In this document: piece by piece, positions 34,797 through 43,528 of the stretch
Layout: each line of letters starts with the position of its first letter
How positions within the stretch are numbered: the stretch's first letter is position 1
DNA from: Prosthecobacter dejongeii
Lineage (GTDB): Bacteria; Verrucomicrobiota; Verrucomicrobiia; Verrucomicrobiales; Verrucomicrobiaceae
Length of the DNA stretch: 64,000 bases
Reading direction: 5' to 3'
NCBI RefSeq assembly: GCF_014203045.1
Contig: NZ_JACHIF010000001.1
Span: forward strand, 310,001 to 374,000
Made by a program: the position numbers and the translations under genes
Notes under the pieces: model-generated
What the model was told of the DNA's origin: nothing
Databases searched by the model: none
What the model saw: only the letters and a program-made list of their open reading frames with translations

Positions 34797-35360
34797 ATGA
34801 GCGCCTACACCCAGCCCATTCTTCGCTTCGGGCTCATCACCCCTGCCATCTTCAATTGTCTGCTGTTAGCCGGTGCCATGGCCGGAGTCAGCAAGTTGAC
34901 CACCGTGCGCGCGGAAAAGGAAGAACGCTACAAGGAGCAAACACAGCGCCTGTCTGCGATGAAAAAACTGGAGACTGAAATCGCACCCAAGCGCAAAACC
35001 TTTGAAGATCAGAAAGCCATTTTGAAGGCAGATCCAGGCCAGCTTTTCACGCGCATCCTCGACAACTTGCTACCTAAGTACAAAGAGATCGAACTGGAGA
35101 GAAGTGGCCTCGTTTTCCCACTGGATCGTGGTCGTTTTGGGCGGCAGGTGAAGGCCGATGCAGCCCGGGTCAAAAGTAGCTTCCAAGGTGGGCTAGGCCC
35201 CATGCAGGAAGCTCTCCTGCAGGTGGAGTCACTCATGCCTCAGGCGATTTTGGAAGACATGAAAATCACCCGCAAGGCAGATCTACTTATCAGCCAGCGG
35301 GAATATCTAGTGCTCGAAATGACCCATACCTGCTGGAAAGCCGAGGAGGAAAAGAAATGA
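34797..35360 (+). CDS. PilO/GspM-like inner-membrane protein
   Basis: 187 residues. A single transmembrane helix (FGLITPAIFNCLLLAGAMAGV, about 11-32) is followed by a coiled coil (EEKERYKEQTQ, KKLETEIAPKRKTFEDQK) and a small C-terminal domain. This is the usual PilO/GspM design, which forms an alignment complex with PilN and PilP. Identification is based on size, topology and position after the PilM-PilN fusion and before the PilP-like gene; sequence similarity is low. It overlaps the next gene by 4 nt. Confidence 0.65.
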   Translation: MSAYTQPILRFGLITPAIFNCLLLAGAMAGVSKLTTVRAEKEERYKEQTQRLSAMKKLETEIAPKRKTFEDQKAILKADPGQLFTRILDNLLPKYKEIELERSGLVFPLDRGRFGRQVKADAARVKSSFQGGLGPMQEALLQVESLMPQAILEDMKITRKADLLISQREYLVLEMTHTCWKAEEEKK

Positions 35361-35974
35361 ACCGGCTACCGACACTCTTCCTCTGGGTGCTGGCCCTCTG
35401 CCTGCCACAGCTACAGGCACAGACAGCGAAAGCTAAAAGTAAGCCTTCTTCGCCGACGCGGGCGCCCCTTTTTATGGGCAGCGAGAAAGCCTCCTGGTTG
35501 CCAAAGACGGAGCTGTTGCCCAAAGGTGAAAGCATCGAAGCCCAGGCTCAAAAGTTAAGTTCACGGCTGCGGAATATGGACCCCTTCGGTCTTTCGACTT
35601 TCCCACGTGAAGATGATGCACCCGTCATCGAAGAAGACATCTACCGCAGCACTCCAAAAATCACGCTTAATCAAGCCCTACAAACTCTGAAGATCAATGG
35701 GGTGAATCTACAGCGGAGGGAGTTCCTCATCGGAGGTCGTCAGGCGGGTGAGGGTGATGTCATCGAACTCGTCTATAAAAGCGAAATTTTCCAAGCCCAG
35801 GTCATCGAAGTCAGTGCCACTCAGCTACTTTTCAGAGATCTCAAACGGGATGAGACCGGCGTGCTCAAACATGACGTCATTCCTCAGTTGGCCATCGAGC
35901 CGCTGCAAAAGATCGCTTCCCAGTTCGAGAGCCGCATGACTCCCGTGGAACCTGCACCTCCCGCCAAACCATGA
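35357..35974 (+). CDS. PilP/GspC-like periplasmic protein
   Basis: 205 residues with a signal peptide (LFLWVLALCLPQLQAQ). A Pro/Ser/Lys-rich linker precedes a C-terminal beta domain (residues about 95-190, for example TLKINGVNLQRREFLIGGRQAGEGDVIELVYKSEIF) that resembles the PilP/GspC homology region, which binds the secretin and links inner and outer membrane parts. No lipobox cysteine is present, unlike classical PilP. It overlaps the upstream PilO-like gene and the downstream secretin by 4 nt each, so translation is coupled. Assignment rests on context. Confidence 0.6.
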   Translation: MNRLPTLFLWVLALCLPQLQAQTAKAKSKPSSPTRAPLFMGSEKASWLPKTELLPKGESIEAQAQKLSSRLRNMDPFGLSTFPREDDAPVIEEDIYRSTPKITLNQALQTLKINGVNLQRREFLIGGRQAGEGDVIELVYKSEIFQAQVIEVSATQLLFRDLKRDETGVLKHDVIPQLAIEPLQKIASQFESRMTPVEPAPPAKP

Positions 35975-37719
35975 ACACTCGCCGTCTCAGTTTCCTGTCT
36001 CTGCTCTGTCTCAGCCTGAGCGCGAATGCGCAGCAGGAATCGGTTCCTCAGCCCCTGCAAACACTACCTGTAGGAGCCGTGGATCTTTCCGCACGCCTCG
36101 GTGGCCTATCCAGCCTGCCTGCGCAGCCAGAAGACGGCTACTGGATTGATAACGCCCCCATCAATGAAGTCTTCCAATACCTCTCGCGCAGCGCGGGGCT
36201 GCAATTCTTCCACAACAACGACCTCAATACCCCGCAGTACAATGTCACGGGCCATCTCAAGCTGGATGATCCCCGTCAGCAAATGGAAGACCTAGCCGTC
36301 GCACACGGCCTCTTTGTTTATCAGCAGCGCTCTTCCATCAGCCTCATGACGGAACCTCAACTGGCCAAACTGCCCGTAGAAGTCATGAGTTATCAGCTCA
36401 AATATCTGCGTGGAGCGCCTTTAAACCGCAGCATGTCTGCCCAAGCATCCAGCGGAGCGGGTGGCGGGGAAGAAGGTAGCAGCAGTAGCGAAAGCTCATC
36501 GGGCCCCACCTCCGACTTTGAAAAACTCAAAGCCATCATCAAACCGATGCTCACCCGTGAGGTGGGTCAAATCGAGTTCGAAGAAAAAACCAACACGCTT
36601 TTGATTAGCGATAACACCATCAAACTGGAGCGTGTGCGTAAACTGTTGGAAGAGATTGATAAAGCCAAGCCGCAGATCATGGTCAATGTGCGCGTCCTCC
36701 GCATTCGCCGCAATCAAGGCCGTAACGTCGGCGTGGACTGGAGTCGTTCTCTCGGAGAAGACGGCACCAGCATTACCATTTCCCAGAGCCTCAATGCCCT
36801 CTTTAATCTGCCGGATATTAGCCGACTGACCCGAACCGGAGATCCGGATAATCTGAGTAGCAGCCTCAACCAAGTGAATACTGAAGGCGCAGGCCTGGTC
36901 TTTAGCAACGTTCAGGTCGAAGCGATTTTACGCGCCTTGCAAGGAGCCGACTTAGTCACCCAAGAAGCCTGCCCCACCATCATCACGGAAGATAATGAGC
37001 AAGGACTCATTTCCATTGTGGATCGCTTCCCCATCATCACCTCCGATATCAGCAACACTGCGGCGGGCCAAAACATCACGGATAAAGTGCGGTACAAAAT
37101 CGACAGTGAAGACCCCAGTGCTACGCAAGAGCCCGAAAAGAATCGCGAGATCGGCGTGACCCTTTCCGTCACCCCGACTCTGCTGCCAGATGGTACCGTG
37201 CGTATGAAACTGCGCCCACGAGTGGCTAAAATCGTGGAGCTCATTCCTGGCCGAACCAACAATTTGTTTCCCCGCGTCAGCGAATCCACAGTGGAGGCCA
37301 TCAGCCGAATCCCAGCGGGTCAATCCTTATTCCTTGGCGGCTTTTACGATTACAGCAATAGCGAAGGCAATAACAAGGTTCCAGTCCTGGGCACCATCCC
37401 GCTGGTGGGGAAACTCTTCAGTTCCGACATGAAAAAACTGGAGCAGGTGAGCCTCGTCTTTGTCATCACTCCACGCGTTTATGATGCCTCCGACATTGCG
37501 GCTATCCCAGAGATGAATTGGCACACACGCGAATACTCCGGAATGCAGCCGGAAGACCTTGGTGAAGCCTCCGTCCTGCTACCCAAGTCTGACTGGCCGA
37601 ATGCCACGCCAAGTAGCAAAAGCCCAGATTTCCCACCTGAAGCTCCCACTGTTCGCGTCACCCCCAAGTCCTCCTGGGTGAAGCGGCTCTTTGGCAAAAA
37701 AGACGACACCACGCCCTAA
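35971..37719 (+). CDS. pilQ: Secretin PilQ/GspD
   Basis: 582 residues, an outer-membrane secretin forming the pilus exit channel. The signal peptide ends near ALSANAQQ. N-terminal N-domains occupy residues about 60-230, with an NAPINEVFQYLSRSAGLQF segment and an NxxLxxL-type TNTLLISDNTIKLERVRKLLEEIDKAKPQI. A Ser/Gly-rich loop (GGGEEGSSSSESSSGP) interrupts them. The C-terminal secretin domain ends with the hallmark KVPVLGTIPLVGKLFSSDM and VFVITPRVYD. It sits in the expected place after PilM, PilN, PilO and PilP. About 80 residues after the secretin core form a Pro-rich basic tail not usual for the family. Confidence 0.92.
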   Translation: MNTRRLSFLSLLCLSLSANAQQESVPQPLQTLPVGAVDLSARLGGLSSLPAQPEDGYWIDNAPINEVFQYLSRSAGLQFFHNNDLNTPQYNVTGHLKLDDPRQQMEDLAVAHGLFVYQQRSSISLMTEPQLAKLPVEVMSYQLKYLRGAPLNRSMSAQASSGAGGGEEGSSSSESSSGPTSDFEKLKAIIKPMLTREVGQIEFEEKTNTLLISDNTIKLERVRKLLEEIDKAKPQIMVNVRVLRIRRNQGRNVGVDWSRSLGEDGTSITISQSLNALFNLPDISRLTRTGDPDNLSSSLNQVNTEGAGLVFSNVQVEAILRALQGADLVTQEACPTIITEDNEQGLISIVDRFPIITSDISNTAAGQNITDKVRYKIDSEDPSATQEPEKNREIGVTLSVTPTLLPDGTVRMKLRPRVAKIVELIPGRTNNLFPRVSESTVEAISRIPAGQSLFLGGFYDYSNSEGNNKVPVLGTIPLVGKLFSSDMKKLEQVSLVFVITPRVYDASDIAAIPEMNWHTREYSGMQPEDLGEASVLLPKSDWPNATPSSKSPDFPPEAPTVRVTPKSSWVKRLFGKKDDTTP

Positions 37720-37754
37720 TCCGCAGAGTCTAAAAGCCCCCTTTGATTTCTGAC

Positions 37755-38339
37755 ATGACTGAATCCATCACCGGCTTTCCACTTCCAGCTAAGACGGACC
37801 GCCTCAGTCTGCAGCCCGTGTTGGAGCGCATCGCCCAAACGACGGTCAAGCACCTGCGGCAGGGAGGATATGTCTCAGAGGCTGAAGCAGCCCCCTGGAT
37901 CCCGGCTTACCTCACGGCCCTGAATTCCGCCCACCCTCCGGCAGATTTTCTCACTTACGTGGCGGACGTTCAGGCTCAAAAACATTCCTTAACCCAGGAA
38001 GGAGAAGTCATCCGCATGCAAAAGCTGCTGCGCAATTGCCTGAATGATCGCGTGCATTACTGGAGCTTTGGCCCCCTACCCGGTAGAGCTACCGCACTGT
38101 ATGATCACTGCTCTGGCCTACGGCCTGTTTGCGCAGCCCTGGGCTGTCCCGCGACTCTCGCTGGGGAGACGAGCATCGTCCACATCGGCTCTATCAATCC
38201 TGTATCTGCACTCGTCGCCTCCTTCTGGATCAGCCATGAGCTGAACCGGGAAACGGATGGTGACGCCCCGTTTGTATTCTCCTTCCTCATGGACCTGCCC
38301 GCGTGGCAGATCCTCATGCAAAATCACTTTGCCGCATGA
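37755..38339 (+). CDS. Conserved-position protein of unknown function in pilus operon
   Basis: 194 residues from the ATG 37755 (an earlier in-frame TTG exists at 37743). No signal peptide or membrane segment is visible. It is mixed alpha/beta with a WIPAYLTALNSAHPPADFLTYVADVQ stretch and a GPLPGRATALYDHCSGLRPVCAALGCPA segment containing three cysteines. It overlaps pilB by 4 nt, so the two are translationally coupled. A cytoplasmic accessory or regulator of the PilB ATPase is a fair inference from context only. Confidence 0.7.
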   Translation: MTESITGFPLPAKTDRLSLQPVLERIAQTTVKHLRQGGYVSEAEAAPWIPAYLTALNSAHPPADFLTYVADVQAQKHSLTQEGEVIRMQKLLRNCLNDRVHYWSFGPLPGRATALYDHCSGLRPVCAALGCPATLAGETSIVHIGSINPVSALVASFWISHELNRETDGDAPFVFSFLMDLPAWQILMQNHFAA

Positions 38340-40027
38340 ACCTGAATCTCGGCATCGAATTCAATGACACCATCCAGCGGCTCATCATCAGCCAGTTGCG
38401 TGCTGCCACAGCGGGGAATGAAACCCTTTCGGATGAAGCCATGGTGCGCAAATGCTCCAAGACGCGCATCCTAGGTGCCGTTGGTCGTGCCTCAGGGCTC
38501 CCGGCATTTCCTCAGATCCGCGAAATGGCAGATGCAGAGTTCGTCGGTTATTGTGACCCCGTCGTCCTTGCCCGTGGCATGTTCGTGCCACTGCGCCGCA
38601 GCTCTCAGCAAATTTTGTTAGCCGTCGCCAATCCCTGGGACTACCGGGCCGATGACTACTGCGCTAGCCGCTTTCCTGAAGATGAACTTTTAAAAGTCGT
38701 CACGTTAGCTTCGGAGGTCTCAGCCGTCATCGAAGGCTCCTCCAACTCATCTGGCCCGAGTCGGGCAGAACTTGAGGCGGTGGAAGTCGAAGAGTTTTCC
38801 AATGAGAGCCCTGACTTTGATGTCACTCGCCTCTATGACGAGCCTATCGCTCAGCTCGTGGCCAGCATGGTCAGTGATGCCATCAAGCAGCATGCCTCAG
38901 ACATCCACATCAAGACGGAAAAGACCAGTTTTCAGTACTGTTTCCGAGTGGATGGAGATTTAGGAGCCCGAGTCGAAATGCCTGTGAAACTGCGGGATCG
39001 CGTGGACGCCTTTTTGCTCAACTTGATGCGTCTCGCCCCAGAGGAGCGCAGCAAACGACCCGGCATCTCGGGGCGCTTCACCGCCAGTTATTATGGGCGT
39101 GCTGTGGGGGTGCGTTATGAGCGGCACCGCACTTACCGCGGTTACCATGTGACCATGCGCTTGCTCGATAAGACGCATCTCGAAGCACGTCTCGGCATGG
39201 GCACACTTGCCTTTGATGAAGATACTTTGTTTGAGCTCGACAAGGCCATGGCCGTTCCTTCCGGCATCATCGTCATGTCTGGCCCCACAGGCTCTGGGAA
39301 ATCCACCACGCTCAATGCCATGCTGCGTGAGTTAAACCACCCCGAAGATAACATCCTCACCCTAGAGAACCCGGTGGAAGATGAGATCCCTGGCGTCACT
39401 CACTGTGACTTGCGCGATTCCTCCGAGTTCAAACCCATGATCGCCAGTTTCATGCGGTCAGACCCCGATGTCATTCTCATGGGCGAGGTGCGCGACCGTG
39501 AATCCGCCGAGCTCGCAATCGAGGCCGCCATCACCGGCCACAAAGTACTCACCACGATTCACACGCCCCGAGCCTCGCAGATCATTGAGCGTTTTCAGCA
39601 GCTCGGCATGGAGCGGTGGAAAATCGCCCAGACGCTCAAAGCGGCCTGCGCCCAGCGTCTAGTGAAGCTGCTATGCCCCGCCTGCCGAGAGAAGCGTGAG
39701 GGCATCCCAGAACGCGAAATCCGCCTATTTCATCTGGATCCAGCCTGGGCTCAGCGCCCAGTGTTTGTGCACCGAAAAGAAGGCTGTCCCGAATGCAAAG
39801 GCCGTGGTTATGCAGGCCGTACCGCCATCTTGGAGATCCTGCCCATCAGCCCCAAGATCGGTGACAAACTGGCCAAGGGTGAGATTACCCCTTTTGAACT
39901 GGAGCAGGAAGTCCGCCGTGAATCTGGCCTGCCTTCTCTGCGGGACAATGGGCTAAAACTCATGGCCGAAGGCAAAACGGACCTCGATGCACTGAAGAAG
40001 GTGCTGGACCTCACTTATGAATCCTAA
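38336..40027 (+). CDS. pilB: Pilus extension ATPase PilB/GspE
   Basis: 563 residues from the ATG 38336. The N-terminal domain (to about 180) resembles the GspE_N/MshEN region. Residues about 190-520 are the AAA secretion ATPase with ASDIHIKTEK, Walker A GPTGSGKSTTLN, Walker B DPDVILMGEVRDRESAELAIEAA and the His box HTPRASQIIERF. A zinc-binding tetracysteine module (CPACREKREG and CPECKGRGYAGRTAI) is diagnostic of PilB/GspE and rules out PilT. It powers pilin extrusion together with the PilC protein that follows. A partner retraction ATPase lies at 44424-45578. Confidence 0.94.
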   Translation: MNLNLGIEFNDTIQRLIISQLRAATAGNETLSDEAMVRKCSKTRILGAVGRASGLPAFPQIREMADAEFVGYCDPVVLARGMFVPLRRSSQQILLAVANPWDYRADDYCASRFPEDELLKVVTLASEVSAVIEGSSNSSGPSRAELEAVEVEEFSNESPDFDVTRLYDEPIAQLVASMVSDAIKQHASDIHIKTEKTSFQYCFRVDGDLGARVEMPVKLRDRVDAFLLNLMRLAPEERSKRPGISGRFTASYYGRAVGVRYERHRTYRGYHVTMRLLDKTHLEARLGMGTLAFDEDTLFELDKAMAVPSGIIVMSGPTGSGKSTTLNAMLRELNHPEDNILTLENPVEDEIPGVTHCDLRDSSEFKPMIASFMRSDPDVILMGEVRDRESAELAIEAAITGHKVLTTIHTPRASQIIERFQQLGMERWKIAQTLKAACAQRLVKLLCPACREKREGIPEREIRLFHLDPAWAQRPVFVHRKEGCPECKGRGYAGRTAILEILPISPKIGDKLAKGEITPFELEQEVRRESGLPSLRDNGLKLMAEGKTDLDALKKVLDLTYES

Positions 40028-40030
40028 GCC

Positions 40031-41248
40031 ATGAATGCCTTTCAAGTCACCCTGCGTAACATCAAGAGACCGGATCAGTCCAAGGTCCTTGAGTTTGAAG
40101 CGCCTAACCGGGAACAGGCCGCTCTGTTAGCAGCCAAACCCGGCTTCCGAGTAGCCATGGTGAAGCCTCTGACTGGAGCCCGCAAAAGTGAAAAGTCTAA
40201 CAAAGCCATTTCACGAAAAGAACTCATCAAACTCTTTCGCGGTCTGGCCTCTATGCTGAAGGCAAACATCAGCACGGCCGATGCTCTGCTATACTACTCC
40301 CAGGGTCTGCCGAACCCAGAGTTGCAGACCTCGCTCATGAACATTCGCAATCGGCTAGAGGCGGGATTACCCGTGCATGTGGCCTTTGCGAAAGAGCAAA
40401 AGTTTGACACCACCATCATCACCATCATCGAGGCTGGGGCCGATGCAGGCCAGCTTGGGGAAGCGTTCAGTTCTCTCGCACGTCGTATTAAGATCGAGCT
40501 CATGTTCGCCAGCAAATTGCGCGGCGCTCTTCTGGTTCCATCCTTGGTTATTCTTTTTCAGATCGGCCTATTCATTTACTCTCAGGTGTATGTCGTGGCT
40601 CAGGTGGAAGAAACTTTGAAGAGCGTGCGCCAAGAGCCAGACCCTATCTCGGTGGTCATCTTTTCCATCAGCCATTTGGTGCAAAAAACGTGGCCTTTTT
40701 TTGTCATCGCACTGGCATCCTTCATCACCGCTATTTTCCGCTCAGCAGACTTTCGGCAGACCTTGCTGATTCAGGCCATGAAACGCTGGAAGCTACTGAC
40801 CAAGCTGGTCATGGGCCTGCGCCAGAGCGCCTACATCGGCACCCTACAGATGCTGTATGCCAATGGCATCAACCTAGCCCGCGCCTCTGCTCTGAGTGCC
40901 CGGGTGGTGCAGGGCACCCCGATGTATCCTGATTTCATCAAGGCCTCGCAAGTCTATGAATCTTCGGGGGTCCCTTTCGCTGAAGCCCTAAAACGCAACA
41001 CCAATCTAGATCCCCAGGTCGTGCACATGATTGGCATTGGCGAACGCTCTGCATCGCTGCCTCAGCAGCTCGAGCTGCTGAGGGATATCTATGAGGAAGA
41101 TACAGCGGCCATCATGTCTGACTTCACTCAGGTCATCAACTTCCTCACCCTCGCCTTAGCCGTGGTGCTCATCGGCTTTGTCTTCACGGGCTCCATGCTG
41201 CCCATCTTCCTCATGGGCCCTCGCATGATGCAATCTGGCAATATGTAA
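40031..41248 (+). CDS. pilC: Pilus platform protein PilC/GspF
   Basis: 405-residue polytopic inner-membrane protein. Two GspF domains lie in tandem, the first around residues 60-185 (LFRGLASMLKANISTADALLYYSQG, then a hydrophobic LLVPSLVILFQIGLFIYSQVYVV), the second around 270-390 (LQMLYANGINLARASALSARVV, GIGERSASLPQQLELLRDIYEED) and a final transmembrane segment FLTLALAVVLIGFVFTGSML. It docks the PilB ATPase. It starts 3 nt after the pilB stop, so the pair is operonic. Confidence 0.93.
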   Translation: MNAFQVTLRNIKRPDQSKVLEFEAPNREQAALLAAKPGFRVAMVKPLTGARKSEKSNKAISRKELIKLFRGLASMLKANISTADALLYYSQGLPNPELQTSLMNIRNRLEAGLPVHVAFAKEQKFDTTIITIIEAGADAGQLGEAFSSLARRIKIELMFASKLRGALLVPSLVILFQIGLFIYSQVYVVAQVEETLKSVRQEPDPISVVIFSISHLVQKTWPFFVIALASFITAIFRSADFRQTLLIQAMKRWKLLTKLVMGLRQSAYIGTLQMLYANGINLARASALSARVVQGTPMYPDFIKASQVYESSGVPFAEALKRNTNLDPQVVHMIGIGERSASLPQQLELLRDIYEEDTAAIMSDFTQVINFLTLALAVVLIGFVFTGSMLPIFLMGPRMMQSGNM

Positions 41249-41257
41249 TCCGGTTTT

Positions 41258-41623
41258 ATGAAAACGTTCCTCCTCACCTTCCTGCTTCCTGCTGCCTGCA
41301 TCTTGGCTGCAGAGCCAGCTCCAAAGCTGGTTCCGCGCCCTATTCCCGGCCTTACGCTGCCGACAGCTACGGAGGCCCTCCCCGTTATCTCATCGGTGAA
41401 GCCCAGCATCCCAAAAACAGTGGCGGTGCCTGCCGCCACCAATCCTGATCAAGCCCGCGTTCTCTACATTCACCGTCGGGCAACACTGCCAGTGGAACTC
41501 ACCCAAGATCTCCCTGTGGCGGCCCCTCAAAAGGTCTCTTCATCGAATGTGCAGGTGCGGCAAGGCAGCGTGAAGATCATTCCCAAAAACCAAGTCGCCA
41601 ATCTTTTGCAGCCCACCAACTAA
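41258..41623 (+). CDS. Small secreted protein of unknown function
   Basis: 121 residues with a signal peptide (MKTFLLTFLLPAACILAAEP). The mature part is Pro/Ala/Val-rich (PKLVPRPIPGLTLPT, PAAPQKVSSSNVQV) and ends with a short basic, glutamine-containing segment. No domain was recognised. Its place between pilC and a prepilin gene suggests an extracytoplasmic pilus component or a pilotin-like factor, but it lacks a lipobox. Confidence 0.65.
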   Translation: MKTFLLTFLLPAACILAAEPAPKLVPRPIPGLTLPTATEALPVISSVKPSIPKTVAVPAATNPDQARVLYIHRRATLPVELTQDLPVAAPQKVSSSNVQVRQGSVKIIPKNQVANLLQPTN

Positions 41624-41627
41624 TCCC

Positions 41628-42050
41628 ATGAAAACCTGCCCGCATCTCCCCACCGGGCTCTTTCGAGCCCACAGGCCCGGATTTACCCTGATCGAAATCA
41701 GCCTAGTGATCGGCCTGTTATTAGGGCTCGCCACGTTTGCTGGCATGAATATCTCGCAGGTGAGGGACTGGCAGCGTGGCAAAGATGCCTCGGTCTCCCT
41801 CCAGGCCGTTTTCGCCGCCCAGCGGGCCTACATGGCGGACCATCCTGCAGATGACATGGAAAACGTAAGTGCCTCACAACTGCAAGTTTACATGCCCGAA
41901 GGATGGACGGGGATCCCCACTGTTCTCAGTCTCGACAACGATTCCCTCACGGTGGATCATTCGGTCATGCCTCCCCAGCTTCTATTGGGAACCGCGCCTT
42001 ATGATCCTTCTGGGAATGGAACTGATGGACTTTGGGACACAGGGCAGTGA
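41628..42050 (+). CDS. Type IV prepilin/pseudopilin
   Basis: 140 residues. An 18-residue leader ends HRPG and is followed by FTLIEISLVIGLLLGLATFAG, with Phe at +1 and Glu at +5, a textbook class III signal. The short C-terminal domain includes KDASVSLQAVFAAQRAYMADHPADD (the alpha1-C helix region) and a PEGW segment. It is more standard than the first prepilin at 32464. Either could be the major subunit. Confidence 0.88.
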   Translation: MKTCPHLPTGLFRAHRPGFTLIEISLVIGLLLGLATFAGMNISQVRDWQRGKDASVSLQAVFAAQRAYMADHPADDMENVSASQLQVYMPEGWTGIPTVLSLDNDSLTVDHSVMPPQLLLGTAPYDPSGNGTDGLWDTGQ

Positions 42051-42071
42051 CATTCCACGCATCTCACACGC

Positions 42072-42752
42072 ATGGCTCCTGCCCCACTTTTGCACATCTC
42101 AGACGGCACCCGCTTTGGCTACCGCACAGGCTTACCCTGGAGTCGCCAGTCCCGCTGCTTGGTCGAAACCGCTCAGGAAATCACCACCGGGCCTGGCCTG
42201 CACCTCCTCGTCGCCCCGAATGGCACAGGTAAAACCACCCTGCTACGCACCCTCGCTGGACTCTCACGCCCCCTCACTGGCACTTTAAAAACGCAGGGCT
42301 GTGTGCACTACTTTGCGGATGAATTAAAGGCCGACCCCGAAATCAAAGCCCGCACCTTCTTCCGTGCTTGGTTTCGTTCCGCAGCACTGGCTCAAGCTGA
42401 AAAACTCGCCGAAATCCTGAGGCTGGATCTCAATACTCAGATCGGTAAACTCTCGCGAGGAAACCGACAGAAAGTCCTCCTCATTTTAGCAGAAATCAAA
42501 GCCGCACGTAGCCAGGGCAGCGTTTTACTGATGGATGAACCCCTCACTGGACTGGATGCTGAAACGCGGACCCAAGTCACCCAACTGTGGGCGGAAACAG
42601 GCCGCACGACCGTGCGCCTCATCATCATGCACGAGCTGGAATGTGTGCAGCAGGCAGACTCCCTGCTCACCATCGCCCATGGCAAGCTCAAGCATGCCAC
42701 CACCCGCACGGGTGATAGCTGGATGAAGACCTACCAAACATTGCAATCATGA
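42072..42752 (+). CDS. ABC transporter ATP-binding protein (pilus-linked)
   Basis: 226 residues. Walker A APNGTGKTTLL, a variant signature LSRGNRQKVLL (consensus LSGGQ, here SRGNR) and Walker B SVLLMDEPLTGLDAET, with an H-loop IIMHELE. The permease gene follows with a 4-nt overlap, so this is an ABC-2 type exporter pair. Located directly after a prepilin gene, the pair recalls the PilG/H/I ABC transporter that is needed for type IV pili in Myxococcus xanthus (known from that organism; homology is inferred from context). Confidence 0.85.
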   Translation: MAPAPLLHISDGTRFGYRTGLPWSRQSRCLVETAQEITTGPGLHLLVAPNGTGKTTLLRTLAGLSRPLTGTLKTQGCVHYFADELKADPEIKARTFFRAWFRSAALAQAEKLAEILRLDLNTQIGKLSRGNRQKVLLILAEIKAARSQGSVLLMDEPLTGLDAETRTQVTQLWAETGRTTVRLIIMHELECVQQADSLLTIAHGKLKHATTRTGDSWMKTYQTLQS

Positions 42753-43528
42753 AGGACCTCCAATCATGGCCCCTCTTTAGGCTGAGCCTCGCCGGTCTCA
42801 TGGGCCGCGGCAGTTGCTGGCTGCTATTACCCGGAGCACTGCTGTTTGTCTGGATCGCACCGCTGTTGACCCCGTGGGAGGAAAATCCACAAATCCTCCA
42901 GCCAGCCAGGGCACAGGCCGCCTGGATCTATGCGTGGGTGGCCCTTTTCACTTGGCTCCCTTTCCAAGCCTCGGCCCTGGGGCAGCGGCTGCGGCGGGAT
43001 GGCATGCTGGAGCACTTGCATGCTGGCGGGGTGGGGAAGGTCCACCAGTGCCTACAGCTCAGCAGCGCCTTGTGGATCTGGATGCTGGCCATCGTTGCCA
43101 CAGCCGCCCTCGTTTGCGTCACGCTCACCATGCCAAAAAGACCTGAAGAAGCGCAGCAGTGGGCCACCTTGGTTCTCCAATACAGCCTTGTCTTTTCACT
43201 GTGTGCAGCCCCTCTTCTCCTCCTGGCAGTAGCTCTGGGCACACGCACGGCAGAGATCATCGCCTTTCTCCTGCCTACTGGGTTACTTTTCTGCGGGCTC
43301 TTCGGGGCAGCTTGGCTAGCCCCTATCTTGGGTGGGGCAGAATCGAACGTGTTAAAGTCTTTGTGGGTAGCCTTGCCTCACTATCATCTGGCAGATCTCA
43401 CGCCACGACTCGTGTTTAAAATGGGCCCGCTGCCAACAGCGGATTTTATCGGCGTCGCCCTCACCCTGGCACTTCAGGGCGCTGCCATTTCCCTCTTTGG
43501 TTTATGCCTCTTTCGCACACGCTCCTGA
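42749..43528 (+). CDS. ABC transporter permease (pilus-linked)
   Basis: 259 residues, with about six hydrophobic segments (including GSCWLLLPGALLFVWIAPLL, AAWIYAWVALFTWLPFQ, ALWIWMLAIVATAALVCVTL, LVFSLCAAPLLLLAVAL, IIAFLLPTGLLFCGLFGAAWL and a C-terminal FIGVALTLALQGAAISLFGL). This fits an ABC-2 or CcmB-like permease. It overlaps the ATPase gene by 4 nt and the next gene by 25 nt. The cargo is unknown. Export of a pilus-associated factor is an inference. Confidence 0.82.
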   Translation: MKDLQSWPLFRLSLAGLMGRGSCWLLLPGALLFVWIAPLLTPWEENPQILQPARAQAAWIYAWVALFTWLPFQASALGQRLRRDGMLEHLHAGGVGKVHQCLQLSSALWIWMLAIVATAALVCVTLTMPKRPEEAQQWATLVLQYSLVFSLCAAPLLLLAVALGTRTAEIIAFLLPTGLLFCGLFGAAWLAPILGGAESNVLKSLWVALPHYHLADLTPRLVFKMGPLPTADFIGVALTLALQGAAISLFGLCLFRTRS

